From Deltaproteobacteria bacterium RBG_13_43_22 (GTDB lineage: Bacteria; Desulfobacterota; RBG-13-43-22): a DNA stretch of 32,794 nucleotides. The DNA lies in assembly GCA_001797675.1 (NCBI GenBank), contig MGQB01000031.1, positions 162,588 through 195,381 on the forward strand, read 5' to 3'. Every line of letters starts with the position of its first letter. Position 1 is the stretch's first letter. The notes under the pieces are model-generated. The model saw nothing but the letters and a program-made list of their open reading frames with translations, ran no database searches and was not told the DNA's origin. Shown here one piece after another: positions 1 to 6,622 of the stretch. The position numbers and the translations under genes are program-made.

Positions 1-656
1 TCGTAGGGGCTCCCGGTCGTAATTACATACCCGCCGGTCTTGATCCACTGGGTGATACCCTCGTATTGCCTGGGCTGCAGGTTTTTCCATGTACCGGCTT
101 GGAGAATAAGGGCCTTGACCCCACGATATCCATACCAGGTCTCCGGGAGAAATCGAACAGGCGTATAAATGGGCTGGTATTCTTCGGTAACCAGCGGTGA
201 GAGGTCCTTCAGATTTTCTCCGGCAAAAATCAGAAGAGGTTTGGTGACAAAGTGTCCCCGCAGGTTGATGGATTTTGAAAGGATGATTTCTTTTTCTTTT
301 TTCAGTCGAATAATCAAGGGATGGACATAGGAATCGATGAGGATGGTAAAAGCATAGGTTTTTCTGGAATGGGTGGGGAGATCCACGTCCGTGGAATAAG
401 CCGTGTGGTAGACATCATTTTGATATTCGCTGCCGGAGGTTACCACGACTTCCAGTCGGCCCCGGATCCCCTGTTGCCTGTTTTCAATGACCACCGTGAG
501 CGGTGTCCAATCCTTAAGTCGAAACACCCCGTTAAACCCCAGGGTGTGTTCTATTTCTATGGGGTCGGCAAGTAAGGATTGAGGAAAAGATAGGGCTGTT
601 AACAGGAAGGATAGGAAAAAAAATATGGGGAAGCAGGGTGAGATTCTAAGCCCCAT
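1..656 (-). CDS. Exported protein of unknown function, C-terminal part outside window
   Basis: An open frame runs leftward from ATG at 656 off the window edge, giving 218 codons. GGGG lies nine bases before the ATG. The N-terminus has a signal peptide: a short start, a hydrophobic core (FFFLSFLLTALSF, about residues 12-24) and a possible cleavage near ...SLLA-DP at about 31. The mature part begins with a beta-rich region (HTLGFNGVFRLKDWTPLTVV), followed by a segment containing LPETWYGYRGVKALIL and YEGITQWIKTGGYVITTGS. That last pattern resembles the amidotransferase-like fold region of exported proteins encoded near DUF58/VWA/BatA operons, where a residue string of the type W-x-x-x-GG-x-x-V is common. 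The resemblance is from memory and weak. I do not assign a function. A promoter (824-852) and a structured leader (696-779) lie upstream. Confidence 0.75.
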   Translation of the reverse strand, partial: MGLRISPCFPIFFFLSFLLTALSFPQSLLADPIEIEHTLGFNGVFRLKDWTPLTVVIENRQQGIRGRLEVVVTSGSEYQNDVYHTAYSTDVDLPTHSRKTYAFTILIDSYVHPLIIRLKKEKEIILSKSINLRGHFVTKPLLIFAGENLKDLSPLVTEEYQPIYTPVRFLPETWYGYRGVKALILQAGTWKNLQPRQYEGITQWIKTGGYVITTGSPY

Positions 657-695
657 CTCAATGAACCCCTTTCAAAATTCTAAAACAATATTTTT

Positions 696-779
696 CGCCG
701 GTTCGCTTCGCTGTCTCAAAGGACCAGGCCGGTGATGGCAAAAAAGATTCTGGAAAGGGACAGCGGGCGCTTTCCGGCG
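696..779 (-). promoter_or_regulatory. Structured leader candidate in the 5' UTR of the exported-protein gene
   Basis: On the minus strand the leader can form nested pairing. CGCCGG (774-779) pairs with CCGGCG (696-701), and inside it CGCTGTC (759-765) pairs with GACAGCG (709-715). The two are separated by a near-symmetric internal loop of 8 and 7 bases (AAAGCGCC and AAGCGAA). The 43-base apical region contains a further short CCAG/CTGG pair. It lies between the predicted promoter and the start codon, about 40 bases before the ATG. It matches no riboswitch class that I can recall. It may be a regulatory leader or a chance structure. Confidence 0.3.
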
Positions 780-823
780 TGCTTTTTTTCATAATGAATG
801 AACATTTCCTTTTTGAAGAAAAA

Positions 824-852
824 AGTATAGGGAAAGGGAAAAACTTAATCAA
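824..852 (-). promoter_or_regulatory. Predicted sigma70-type promoter for the exported-protein gene
   Basis: On the minus strand TTGATT (847-852) and TATACT (824-829) are separated by 17 bases. The -10 hexamer matches the consensus in five of six positions and the -35 in four. Transcription would begin near 817, leaving a leader of about 160 bases before the ATG at 656. Confidence 0.5.
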
Positions 853-1176
853 GAAAAAAGGATCAAGGGCAAAAAATCCCCTAGGACCAGTCTAAGATTT
901 CAAATAGGGTTGGCCGGTTTTCCTGTTATTCATGCGTGCGTGATAATCTGGACTCGCCAGGAATTTTTTTTTGCCTGAGGCTCCCGGGTTGGTTTTTCTC
1001 TGATTTATCCGCGGGGGATGCTTTGCCCCCTCCGCATTCTCGATCCCGCCGGTGGCAGGATTTCCCCCGATGATAAGCCAGGGGAAAACAGCACCCTTCC
1101 GCCAATGGCTTCAGAAAATACTTCCTTTCGATCAATAATTTGAGTCTTAACTTTTTTGCACTTATTAGTAATTCCC
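853..1176. other. Intergenic stretch without a supported gene
   Basis: This divergent spacer lies between the leftward exported-protein gene and the rightward dehydrogenase gene. The short open frames here have no ribosome site or recognisable product. A GC-rich hairpin can form at 1013-1030 (GGGGG, eight-base loop, CCCCC) without a T-run. Nothing else was recognised. Confidence 0.5.
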
Positions 1177-1206
1177 TTGACCCCTGCCTTTTTCTTATTT
1201 TATACT
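1177..1206 (+). promoter_or_regulatory. Predicted sigma70-type promoter of the dehydrogenase gene
   Basis: TTGACC (1177-1182) and TATACT (1201-1206) have an 18-base spacer. Five of six bases match the consensus in each hexamer. Transcription from about 1213 would start inside the longest open frame upstream, which supports the internal TTG at 1342 as the real translation start and leaves a leader of about 130 bases. Confidence 0.5.
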
Positions 1207-1341
1207 CCTTCCGTCAAACAATTTGCTTGGAATATAAATGGTCACCAAGGAGGCCGGAGGAAAGGGGTTCGAAGATTTAAGGGGTTTACCCGGATTCCTG
1301 TTTCCGAAAGGTTTTTTCATTCTGATTGCCGGGAGGAAAAA

Positions 1342-2532
1342 TTGAACAACCATTACGCCAACCTGCCAAGCGGCAGATTTACCGTTCAGGCCCAGGAAGC
1401 CATTGTCTTCGGTCAACCGGCGGGCAGCGCTCTTTTGGCCGAGGCCGACCGTTACGGGGCTAAGCGTGTGTTTATCATCTCAACGCGCTCTTTGAGTCGT
1501 TTGGAAAACGGTCCGCTGCAGCGGATCGTTAAGGCCCTGGGACCGCGGCATGTCGGAACGTACCCGGCCGTTCACGCCCACAGCCCCCGCGAAGACGTCA
1601 TCGCCGCCGCCGCCGCTGCCCGTGCGGCCGGAGCGGATTTACTGGTCGCTGTGGGCGGAGGCTCGGTGATCGATGCCACCAAGGCGGTACAGATGTGCCT
1701 TTGGCTCGGGCTCGAAAGCGTTGAAGCCATGGAGCCTTATCGCGGCGGGGTCGCCGCGGATATCCGCCGCCAGATTGAACCTCCGGACAATCCGATCCGC
1801 ATGGTGACCGTCTCCACCACGCTTTCCGCTTCGGAGTTCACCCCCACTTCCGGGGTTACCGACACAAAAACCCAGGCCAAGCAGTCCTTTAGCTATCGTT
1901 TGCTCGTGCCGCGCTCGGTGATCCTCGATCCGGCAGCGACGCTCGATACGCCAGAGTGGCTCCTGTTCTCCACCGGCATCCGCTCGGTGGATCATGCGGT
2001 GGAGTCCTATTGCTCGCCACTGGCCAATCCGGCAACGGAGGCCCTCTCCCTGCAGGGACTTCGCCTGCTGTCCCTGGCCCTTCCCAGGATCAAGGCTGAA
2101 CCGCAAAACCTCAAGGCCCGGCTTGATGCCCAGTTCGGCATGTGGCAGGCGATCACTCCGGCAGCAGCGGGGGCCGGTTCGGGCGCCAGTCACGGTATCG
2201 GTTACGTACTCGGGGCGACCTTCGGCGTAGCCCACGGTCATACGTCTTGCGTTATGCTGCCGGCCGTGCTGCGCTGGAACGCGGCGGTTAACGGCGAGCG
2301 CCAGCAGGCACTGTCTGAAGCCATGGGCTCCCCACAAAAAAAGGCAGCGGACCTCGTGGCAAGGCTGGTCGCGGTCCTGGATCAACCCGGGTCCTTACGC
2401 GCCGTAAATATCAAGCGTGAAAACTTCGAAGAAATCGCTGAACGGGCCATGACTTATGGACCGGTGCGGATGAACCCGAGGCCGATCAAGGGTCCGGCCG
2501 AAGTGAAGGAGATCCTCGAACTGGCCTGGTGA
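1342..2532 (+). CDS. Iron-containing alcohol dehydrogenase family protein (maleylacetate reductase-like branch)
   Basis: 396 aa from TTG at 1342, which follows GGGAGG by five bases; the frame is open further upstream but that part is not family-like. The nucleotide-binding motif GGGSVIDATKA lies at 106-116. The metal region reads STGIRSVDHAVESY (210-223) and GASHGIGYVLG (281-291) ending in VAHGHTS (296-302). Aligned with FucO-type enzymes, H218, H284 and H298 match three metal ligands, but the usual Asp/Asn ligand position is R214 and the second His of the AHGMAH motif is Y288. NAD(P)-linked oxidoreduction is therefore likely, but metal use is doubtful. Substrate is unknown. The gene has long GC-rich runs (for example a run of GCC codons near 1600) unlike its neighbours, suggesting acquisition. 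It heads the accessory cluster. Confidence 0.85.
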   Translation: MNNHYANLPSGRFTVQAQEAIVFGQPAGSALLAEADRYGAKRVFIISTRSLSRLENGPLQRIVKALGPRHVGTYPAVHAHSPREDVIAAAAAARAAGADLLVAVGGGSVIDATKAVQMCLWLGLESVEAMEPYRGGVAADIRRQIEPPDNPIRMVTVSTTLSASEFTPTSGVTDTKTQAKQSFSYRLLVPRSVILDPAATLDTPEWLLFSTGIRSVDHAVESYCSPLANPATEALSLQGLRLLSLALPRIKAEPQNLKARLDAQFGMWQAITPAAAGAGSGASHGIGYVLGATFGVAHGHTSCVMLPAVLRWNAAVNGERQQALSEAMGSPQKKAADLVARLVAVLDQPGSLRAVNIKRENFEEIAERAMTYGPVRMNPRPIKGPAEVKEILELAW

Positions 2533-2541
2533 AGCCGCTTT

Positions 2542-2575
2542 AGGTTCCTCTGCCCGGCAGCAAGATTAGGAACCT
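2542..2575 (+). terminator. Hairpin after the dehydrogenase gene
   Basis: AGGTTCCT (2542-2549) and AGGAACCT (2568-2575) form a perfect 8-bp stem with an 18-base loop, ten bases after the stop codon. No T-run follows and the next ribosome site is close (2584-2590). It may attenuate read-through or protect a 3' end rather than terminate. Confidence 0.3.
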
Positions 2576-2596
2576 CATAGGTTAAGGAGGATGGAT

Positions 2597-3166
2597 ATGG
2601 AAAAAATTGAACTGCCGTTGGAAAGAGTCTATTACCCCATGCCCTGCTCCCTGGTGGGGGCCAATGTCTCCGGTAAGCCGAACTACCTTGCCGTGGCCTG
2701 GTTTACCATGGTGAATCCCAAGCCGCCCTATGTTCTGGTGGCTATGAATAAGGTTCATTACACCAATGCCGGTGTAAAAGAAAATGGAACCTTCAGCATC
2801 AATATCCCTTCAGCAGAAATAGCCGACCGGTTGGATTACTGTGGGCTGGTTTCGGGCCATCGCCATGACAAGTCGGGGGTTTTTGAAACCTTCTATGGCA
2901 AACTGAAAACAGCACCCATGATCAAAGAGTGTGCCTGTAACGTAGAGTGCCGATTGGAACGGACCATCGAACTGCCGATGGAGGAGCTGTTCATCGGAGA
3001 AATCATTGCCGTTTACAGCGAGGAGCGTTTCCTGACCGGAGGGATTCCCGATTTTAGAAAAATCAATCCGATTTTGCTTAACCAAGGCCAAAGAAGATAT
3101 GCCGCCCTTGGGTCGGATATCGGCCCGGCCTGGGAAATGGGAAAGACATTGAAAAAGGGAGAATAG
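2597..3166 (+). CDS. Flavin reductase-like / flavoredoxin family protein
   Basis: 189 aa. Two in-frame ATGs occur (2591 and 2597). AAGGAGG (2584-2590) touches the first, so the second, six bases downstream, is the better start. The sequence fits the FMN-binding split-barrel family (flavoredoxin / flavin reductase-like): a start of the type LPLERVYYPMPCSLVGA, then NYLAVAWFTMVNPKPPYVLVAMNKVHYTNAGV, FSINIPSAEIADRLDYCGLVSG and a C-terminal region with ECRLERTIELP. Such proteins bind FMN and pass electrons between NAD(P)H or iron-sulfur proteins and an acceptor. No partner oxygenase is encoded nearby, so an electron carrier in an anaerobe is the more natural reading. It lies between the dehydrogenase and the UxaA-type genes, all plus strand with short gaps. 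Confidence 0.85.
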   Translation: MEKIELPLERVYYPMPCSLVGANVSGKPNYLAVAWFTMVNPKPPYVLVAMNKVHYTNAGVKENGTFSINIPSAEIADRLDYCGLVSGHRHDKSGVFETFYGKLKTAPMIKECACNVECRLERTIELPMEELFIGEIIAVYSEERFLTGGIPDFRKINPILLNQGQRRYAALGSDIGPAWEMGKTLKKGE

Positions 3167-3210
3167 TAAGGGTTTTTTGAACCGGAGATCTTTCATTAAA
3201 GGAGAAATGG

Positions 3211-3483
3211 ATGGAGGAAAATATACTGATTATTCATCCCCGGGATAATGTGGCCGTGGCCTTGAGGACCATAGAGGCCGGAGAACAGGCCCTGGCCCAA
3301 GGGATGAAAGGATTCCCGGCCTCGGAAGATATACCGGCCAGTCACAAGATCGCCCTCCGGAATATTGCAGAGGAAGAGGAAATTATCAAATACGGGGAGA
3401 CCGTGGCGGTCAGTATCCGCCCTATCAAAAAAGGGGAATGGGTCCATACCCATAATCTGGAAAGCAAGCGGTGGAAAAGATGA
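3211..3483 (+). CDS. UxaA-family small subunit (SAF domain)
   Basis: 90 aa from ATG at 3211, six bases after GGAG; another ATG at 3207 is out of frame. The sequence is a single SAF domain as found at the N-terminus of altronate and galactarate dehydratases or as a separate small subunit (SuyA type): MEENILIIHPRDNVAVALRT at the start, then PASHKIALRNIAEEEEIIKYG and RPIKKGEWVHTHNLES. The HKIALRNI and GEWVHTHN strings are the typical SAF core. The stop codon overlaps the start of the next gene, so the two are almost certainly co-translated subunits of one dehydratase or lyase. The exact substrate (a sugar acid, sulfolactate or other hydroxy acid) is not determined. Confidence 0.88.
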   Translation: MEENILIIHPRDNVAVALRTIEAGEQALAQGMKGFPASEDIPASHKIALRNIAEEEEIIKYGETVAVSIRPIKKGEWVHTHNLESKRWKR

Positions 3484-4640
3484 TGGAACTCACCGGATAC
3501 CAGAGAAAAGACGGGAAATTCGGCATCCGCAACCATGTTCTGGTCCTGCCCACGGTTTCCTGTGTCAATGGGGTGGTCAACCGCATAGGCCGGGAAGTAC
3601 CGGAGGCGGTTTGTGCCACCCACCCCCATGGATGTGGCCGGGGAGGACCAAGGGATGTGGAAATATTATTCCGGATCCTTACGGGTATGATCCATCACCC
3701 CAATGTAGGCGGGGTGGTCCTGGTCGGTTTGGGCTGCGAGGTTTCCAATACCAAACGTCTGCTTCCCCTGATCGTTGATTCCGGCAAACCCATCGAGATT
3801 TTTAATGTACAGGAAGACGGCGGATCTCTGGCCACTGCCGGGAAAGGGGCTGCGGCCGCCCGCCGGATATTATCGGAAATCAACAGTCAACCGAGGGTTG
3901 CTTTCCCCTGGGATCAACTGCTGGTGGCCATGGAATGCGGCGGTTCGGATGCCCTGTCCGGGGTGACGGCCAACGTGGCCCTGGGTGCGGTCTCCGACCG
4001 GCTGGTGGAGAAGGGGGCCACAGTGATTTTCGGTGAAAATACCGAGATGATCGGGACTGCCCATGTTCTGGCCAGGCGGGCCAAGGATGCGCAGGTGGCC
4101 AAACAGATCGAAGAAATGGTTGGGCGGGCCGAACGAATAACCCATGAAGTCATGGGAGACCTGGCCGGGCTGGTCATCTCTCCGGGCAATATGGACGGCG
4201 GGATGAGCACCATCGCCGAAAAATCCATGGGCTGTATCGTTAAAGGGGGTAGCACCACCATCAATCAGGTTGTGGATTACGGCGAGATTCCCGCTGAGCA
4301 CGGGCTCATCCTGCAGGATGGCCCCGGGTATGACGGAGATTCCATGGCCGGACTGGCGGCCAGCGGTGCGCAACTGATGTTTTTTTCCACCGGCCGGGGG
4401 ACCCCGGTCGGATTTCCGGCCCTGCCGGTGATCAAGGTGGCCAGCAATACCAGGATCTACCAGGCCATGAAAGAGGATATGGATGTCAATGCCGGGAGCC
4501 TGGTGGAAGGCCGGCCTTTGAATCAATTACAGGCCGAGATGATCGATTTGATGATCCGGGTGATCAACGGGGAAAAAACCAAGGCGGAAGTCAACGGCAT
4601 GGAGGTGCTGACCTTTATGACCGTCCATCCGCCGTTTTGA
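3480..4640 (+). CDS. UxaA-family large subunit (altronate/galactarate dehydratase-like)
   Basis: 386 aa from ATG at 3480, which overlaps the upstream TGA (ATGA); a GTG at 3471 and ATG at 3483 are alternatives. Family signatures are GYQRKDGKFGIRNHVLVLPT near the start, THPHGCGR with a conserved Cys, AMECGGSDALSGVTANVALG, a GENTEM loop, and FFSTGRGTPVGFPALPVIKV toward the C-terminus. These enzymes use an iron centre to dehydrate hydroxy acids. The HGCGR and GRGTPVG strings resemble UxaA/GarD more than sulfolactate sulfo-lyase SuyB, but the 90 + 386 aa split is the SuyA/SuyB layout, so SuyAB-like activity stays open. Neighbouring CoA enzymes suggest that the product may enter a CoA pathway. Confidence 0.88.
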   Translation: MMELTGYQRKDGKFGIRNHVLVLPTVSCVNGVVNRIGREVPEAVCATHPHGCGRGGPRDVEILFRILTGMIHHPNVGGVVLVGLGCEVSNTKRLLPLIVDSGKPIEIFNVQEDGGSLATAGKGAAAARRILSEINSQPRVAFPWDQLLVAMECGGSDALSGVTANVALGAVSDRLVEKGATVIFGENTEMIGTAHVLARRAKDAQVAKQIEEMVGRAERITHEVMGDLAGLVISPGNMDGGMSTIAEKSMGCIVKGGSTTINQVVDYGEIPAEHGLILQDGPGYDGDSMAGLAASGAQLMFFSTGRGTPVGFPALPVIKVASNTRIYQAMKEDMDVNAGSLVEGRPLNQLQAEMIDLMIRVINGEKTKAEVNGMEVLTFMTVHPPF

Positions 4641-4788
4641 CCGGATATCGTTTTTTTCTTTTTCCTTCTTGCCACGGCCTTTCTCCAGTCTTATCTTTTT
4701 AAGATATTCTCAAAAAAACTTTTAAGCCTTGGATAGGACTTTTAACGACTGAAAAGAAAGAAATTAATCAACATAAGGGAGAAAAACA

Positions 4789-5232
4789 ATGGACGAGAAA
4801 AAAGACAAGGCCGGATTTATTTGTGTCAAAGACACCCTTGACGGGGCCTATCCATCATTGGTACTCGGGATCAATGCCGCCCGTCTGGGCATGGAAAGCA
4901 AGATCTTTTACTCTTTCATGGGATTGAACATGGTCCTAAAAGGAGGCGCAGAGAGGGCCAAATTCATTCCACCGGGCGTTATGGGCGCCATCCCGGGCAT
5001 GAGTACCATTGCCACGGGGATGATGAAAAAAAAGATCGACAAAGCCAATATCCCCAGCCTTGAGGAGTTGCAGGAGATGGCTCAACTGGAAGGGGTTGAA
5101 CTGATCGCCTGCAAGATGACCGTGGATATGATGGAAATAGACGAGGAAAAACTCGTCGAAGGGGTGGTCGTCTGGACCGCAGAAGATTTTCTTAAATATG
5201 CCCGGGAATGCAAAATCTGCCTGTTCACGTAA
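4789..5232 (+). CDS. DsrE/DsrF-like family protein
   Basis: 147 aa with AAGGGAG eight bases before the ATG. It matches the DsrE2-like (DsrE/DsrF/DrsH) family of small alpha/beta proteins linked to sulfur relay: AGFICVKDTLDGAYPSLVLG, an Ala/Gly-rich middle (GVMGAIPGMSTIATGMMKKK), SLEELQEMAQLEGVELIACKMTVDMM and a closing VVVWTAEDFLKYARE. C108 in IACKMT is the conserved family cysteine. Less usual is a CKIC pair (C141, C144) right at the C-terminus, where relatives usually have no cysteines. A 148-bp AT-rich gap separates it from the UxaA genes, so it may have its own promoter. Role in this cluster is unknown; persulfide carriage or membrane-linked redox is a family-level guess. Confidence 0.82.
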   Translation: MDEKKDKAGFICVKDTLDGAYPSLVLGINAARLGMESKIFYSFMGLNMVLKGGAERAKFIPPGVMGAIPGMSTIATGMMKKKIDKANIPSLEELQEMAQLEGVELIACKMTVDMMEIDEEKLVEGVVVWTAEDFLKYARECKICLFT

Positions 5233-5258
5233 AAAGATCTACTTCCCTATACCTGGGG

Positions 5259-5287
5259 ATTAAGGGGTCAATCCCGCTTTCCTTAAT
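5259..5287 (+). terminator. Hairpin downstream of the DsrE-like gene
   Basis: ATTAAGG (5259-5265) pairs with CCTTAAT (5281-5287), with a GGG/CCC-capable interior, 27 bases after the stop. An AT-rich stretch (AAATATTT) follows. It could end transcription before the promoter region of the enoyl-CoA hydratase. Confidence 0.35.
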
Positions 5288-5372
5288 AAATATTTCCTCT
5301 CAAAGGTGCGTTCTTTTTTGAACGAATAAGATTAGGATCTCTTTTTTTAAAGGAAAACGACCGTTATTTGGC

Positions 5373-5424
5373 TTGACTTTTCAAGTTGAATTGTGTAAAA
5401 AAAATTAAGTGAACGAGCGCTCGG
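5373..5424 (+). promoter_or_regulatory. Promoter with a TetR-type operator candidate before the enoyl-CoA hydratase
   Basis: TTGACT (5373-5378) and a weak TAAAAA (5396-5401) have 17 bases between them. Just downstream lies TGAACGAGCGCTCGG (5410-5424), whose core CGAGCGCTCG (5414-5423) is a perfect 10-base palindrome. Operators of this GAACG(N)CG type are typical of TetR-family regulators of fatty-acid and CoA-thioester genes. A repressor here would cover the transcription start. No regulator gene is in the window. Confidence 0.4.
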
Positions 5425-5550
5425 AAGGAATAGGATCGGTTGTCCATCGGGAAGGCGTTCACTTTTTTTCGGCTTGCAGTCCCAATGGGGAATCCCGGAG
5501 TTAATGGTGTTATAGAACGGTGTTTTAGAAAGGAGAAGGAGGGAGCCTTT

Positions 5551-6315
5551 ATGGAATTTCAAAACATACTTTTTACCAAACAGGGACATATCGGCATTCT
5601 TACCCTGAATCGTCCGCCGGCCAATTCAGTTAATCTGGCAACCCTGCTCGATATTGAAAAGGCCCTCGATGAAGCGGAACAGGACAAGGAAGTCCGGGTG
5701 CTAATCGTGACCGGTGCGGGCGAGAAGGGGTTCTCGGCCGGGTTCGATGTTTCCGATGCCGCCAATGGAGATAAAACCGGTCCTAAAGGTCAGGAAGTTT
5801 GGACCAGGATCGACCGGTTTCCAAAGCCGGTCATTGCCGCCATCAACGGCTATGCCTTCGGCGGCGGTTGTGAACTGGCCATGGCCTCGACCTTCAGAGT
5901 TATGCAGGAAAACGTCAAGATCGGTCTTACCGAGCTCAATCTGGGCATCATTCCGGGATGGGGAGGAACTCAGCGTATGCCCAGGATACTGGGAAAATCG
6001 AAAGCGTTGGATCTGATCCTTTTCAGTAAACGGCTTTCCGCCCAGGAGGCTTTGGAAATCGGATTGGTGGATAAGGTTTCCAAAGTCGGCGAATTGATGA
6101 AAGAGGTGATGGAGATGGCCGAAGCCTTGGCCGCCCGGCCGCCCTTGGCCGTCAAGGCTGTCCTCAATGCCGTCAATACAGGCATCGAGAAGGGACTGGA
6201 TGAGGGAATCAAAGAGGAATTAAAGGGCACCTTTTTGGTGGCCAGATCGAAAGACGCCATAGAAGGCTTTACCGCTTTTATGGAAAAACGAAAACCCAAT
6301 TTTACGGGAGAATAA
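5551..6315 (+). CDS. Enoyl-CoA hydratase/isomerase family protein
   Basis: 254 aa from ATG at 5551, preceded by GGAGGGAG (5538-5545) at five bases; the frame extends further upstream but lacks family sequence and a ribosome site there. Crotonase-fold hallmarks: KGFSAGFDV (59-67) and INGYAFGGGCELAMAS (98-113) form the oxyanion hole. Both catalytic glutamates of hydratases are present: E108 in CELAMA and E128 in LTELNLGIIPGWGGTQR. The protein is therefore likely a true 2-enoyl-CoA hydratase, adding water across a trans-2-enoyl-CoA. The 254-aa length is normal. The downstream thiolase fits a beta-oxidation-like use, though no 3-hydroxyacyl-CoA dehydrogenase is beside it. The first repeat element begins four bases after its stop codon. 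Confidence 0.93.
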   Translation: MEFQNILFTKQGHIGILTLNRPPANSVNLATLLDIEKALDEAEQDKEVRVLIVTGAGEKGFSAGFDVSDAANGDKTGPKGQEVWTRIDRFPKPVIAAINGYAFGGGCELAMASTFRVMQENVKIGLTELNLGIIPGWGGTQRMPRILGKSKALDLILFSKRLSAQEALEIGLVDKVSKVGELMKEVMEMAEALAARPPLAVKAVLNAVNTGIEKGLDEGIKEELKGTFLVARSKDAIEGFTAFMEKRKPNFTGE

Positions 6316-6318
6316 AAA

Positions 6319-6596
6319 CTAACCAAACCTATTTGGATTTATCAAACGGGTCAAGGGGGTCTTATTTTTGGGGATTGTCCAAAAGGTAGCTCATCGTTCA
6401 AACCGGGTCCCGCTCCGGAGGAGTGGGCCTGGGCATGGCCTTTTATACGAAGAATTCCGGTCCAATCCCGCCGATGGCGGGATTGGAAATATTGGGCCTG
6501 GAGAAGCAGCACTTGGCAGTAGGGTGGACAACCCCAAAAATAAGTCCCCCTTGGCCTGTTGTCTCGAAAGTAAGAGATAAATTCTCAGACTTTAAG
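6319..6596 (+). repeat. Intergenic inverted-repeat element, copy 1
   Basis: It shares its outer ends with 18936-19230: CTAACCAAACCTATTTG at 6319-6335, and a right flank at 6566-6596 that matches the other copy in 25 of 31 positions. Inside lie long complementary arms: 6352-6381 pairs with 6525-6553 over 28 bp with one T-T mismatch and one bulged A; the core is CTTATTTTTGGGG facing CCCCAAAAATAAG. The interior holds two strong hairpins: CCCGCTCC/GGAGTGGG (6409-6427, loop GGA) and CCAATCCCGCC/GGCGGGATTGG (6462-6486, loop GAT). No open frame of note is inside. It fills the whole 307-bp gap before the thiolase. It could be a MITE-like mobile repeat or a structured RNA. Confidence 0.75.
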
Positions 6597-6622
6597 AATA
6601 AAAGCTAAGGAGGAACAACCCC

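Noticed and set aside
658..852. 64-codon minus-strand frame upstream of the exported-protein gene
   Set aside because: It begins inside the predicted promoter and covers the structured leader; no family resemblance and no ribosome site.
1156..1341. N-terminal extension of the dehydrogenase frame
   Set aside because: It starts upstream of the predicted promoter, is not family-like, and the TTG at 1342 has a good ribosome site.
1639..2385. 248-codon minus-strand frame opposite the dehydrogenase
   Set aside because: It is the antisense of a GC-rich gene; its sequence is low-complexity His/Arg/Gly-rich without a recognisable domain.
6368..6608. Short plus-strand frames inside repeat copy 1
   Set aside because: They translate the inverted arms and hairpins of the element and are not preserved in copy 2.
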